Assembly (NCBI GenBank): GCA_003164375.1
Contig: PLTE01000142.1
Coordinates: 1 to 5,110, forward strand
Direction of reading: 5' to 3'
DNA length: 5,110 bases
Origin: Hyphomicrobiales bacterium
GTDB taxonomy: Bacteria; Pseudomonadota; Alphaproteobacteria; Rhizobiales; Xanthobacteraceae
The notes beneath the pieces are model-generated. The model was given only the letters and a program-made list of their open reading frames with translations, did not search any database and had not been told where the DNA came from. Below are positions 4,548 to 5,110 of this stretch, in pieces. The translations under genes and the position numbers were made by a program. Within the stretch, counting starts at the first letter, position 1. Each line of letters starts with the position of its first letter.

Positions 4548-5110
4548 CACGACTACGACATGATCGTCATCGGCAGCGGGCCGTCCGGGCGGCGGGCCGC
4601 GGTGCAGTCGGCCAAGCTCGGCAAATCGGTGCTGGTGGTCGAGAAGGGCCGCCGCGTCGGCGGCGTGTCGGTGCATACCGGGACCATTCCGTCGAAGACC
4701 TTGCGCGAGACGGTGCTCAATCTGTCGGGCTGGCGCGAGCGCGGCTTCTACGGCCGCTCCTATCGCGTCAAGCAGGACATCGCCGCCGGTGAGCTTATGG
4801 TGCGGTTGCGCAAGACGCTCGACCACGAGGTCGAGGTGCTGGAGCATCAGTTCAACCGCAATGCGGTCAAGCATACCCGCGGCGAGGGCCGCTTTGTAGG
4901 GCCGCACGAGATCGAGGTGACCGCCGACGACGGCGAAACCCAAGCCTATCGCGGCGCCAATATTTTGATCGCCTGCGGCACGCGGCCATACCGGCCGGAC
5001 TATGTGCCGTTTGACGGCAAGACCGTGTTCGACAGTGACGAGATCATCGACCTGCCGACGCTGCCGCGCAGCCTCACGGTGATCGGCGCCGGCGTGATCG
5101 GCGTCGAATA
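4542..5110 (+). CDS. sthA: Soluble pyridine nucleotide transhydrogenase, 5' part
   Basis: The N-terminal 189 residues of a flavoprotein of the disulfide-reductase fold, cut by the window edge (about 460-480 residues when complete). SthA moves hydride between NADPH and NAD+ in the cytoplasm, balancing the two pools. The FAD Rossmann motif is GSGPSG (11-16). The segment VGGVSVHTGTIPSKTLRE (39-56) aligns with the redox-disulfide region of lipoamide dehydrogenase but lacks both cysteines, which fits SthA and excludes lipoamide dehydrogenase, glutathione and mercuric reductase. IACGTRPYRP is typical of SthA, and the NAD(P) motif GAGVIG (182-187) begins just before the edge. ATG 4542 is chosen because MQHDYDMIVIGSG gives the normal distance to the FAD motif; Met7 would be too short. 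The start lies in a hairpin without a clear ribosome site. It is codirectional with the dipeptidase but separated by a palindromic repeat. Confidence 0.9.
   Translation, partial: MQHDYDMIVIGSGPSGRRAAVQSAKLGKSVLVVEKGRRVGGVSVHTGTIPSKTLRETVLNLSGWRERGFYGRSYRVKQDIAAGELMVRLRKTLDHEVEVLEHQFNRNAVKHTRGEGRFVGPHEIEVTADDGETQAYRGANILIACGTRPYRPDYVPFDGKTVFDSDEIIDLPTLPRSLTVIGAGVIGVE

Noticed and set aside
4440..4943. Minus-strand open frame of 167 codons
   Set aside because: Antisense to sthA and running into the palindromic repeat; no recognisable domain.

Overview
The window looks like chromosomal DNA of an alphaproteobacterium in the Hyphomicrobiales, most likely a Bradyrhizobium/Rhodopseudomonas/Xanthobacteraceae-type organism. 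The reasons are high GC coding regions, a SthA-type flavoprotein with the VGGVSVHTGTIPSKTLR signature, a short PhoH-like ATPase, and several dispersed imperfect palindromes with a GAGCGAAGCG core of the kind that litter such genomes. The taxonomic call is inference from style; no rRNA or other marker gene is present.

Layout, left to right. 1-502 has no confidently assigned gene: it holds an unresolved GC-rich left edge, a possible leftward promoter, one palindromic repeat (169-256) and two short perfect inverted repeats upstream of the first gene. 503-1288 (+) encodes a PhoH-family ATPase that starts at TTG and opens with five copies of a 15-bp tandem repeat. 1289-1581 is filled by two dispersed repeat elements. 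1582-1785 (+) is the N-terminal part of a HigA/XRE-type antitoxin that has lost its DNA-binding half and has no toxin gene beside it. 1789-2400 and 2397-2609 (+) form a tight two-gene cassette: a three-helix DUF6338-type membrane protein followed, with an ATGA overlap, by a 70-residue disordered protein rich in Gly-Tyr-x-Pro. A third palindromic repeat (2633-2722) separates this from a convergent hypothetical gene (2745-3185, minus). 3319-4413 (+) is a complete M19 (membrane/renal-type) dipeptidase whose stop codon lies in the fourth repeat (4410-4492). 4542 to the right edge (+) is the N-terminal 189 residues of the soluble pyridine nucleotide transhydrogenase SthA.

The segment from about 1755 to about 3300 is visibly richer in A+T and uses different codons from the GC-rich PhoH, dipeptidase and SthA genes around it. 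I read it as an accessory insertion whose left junction cut the antitoxin gene. PhoH, the dipeptidase and SthA have no evident joint function; they are core-type neighbours (RNA-linked ATPase, peptide hydrolysis, NADPH/NADH balance). The DUF6338/GYxP pair is the only candidate for an under-described functional unit here. The most unusual structural signal is the repeat family: each arm is a hairpin whose loop is nearly constant while its stem changes in a compensated way from copy to copy.
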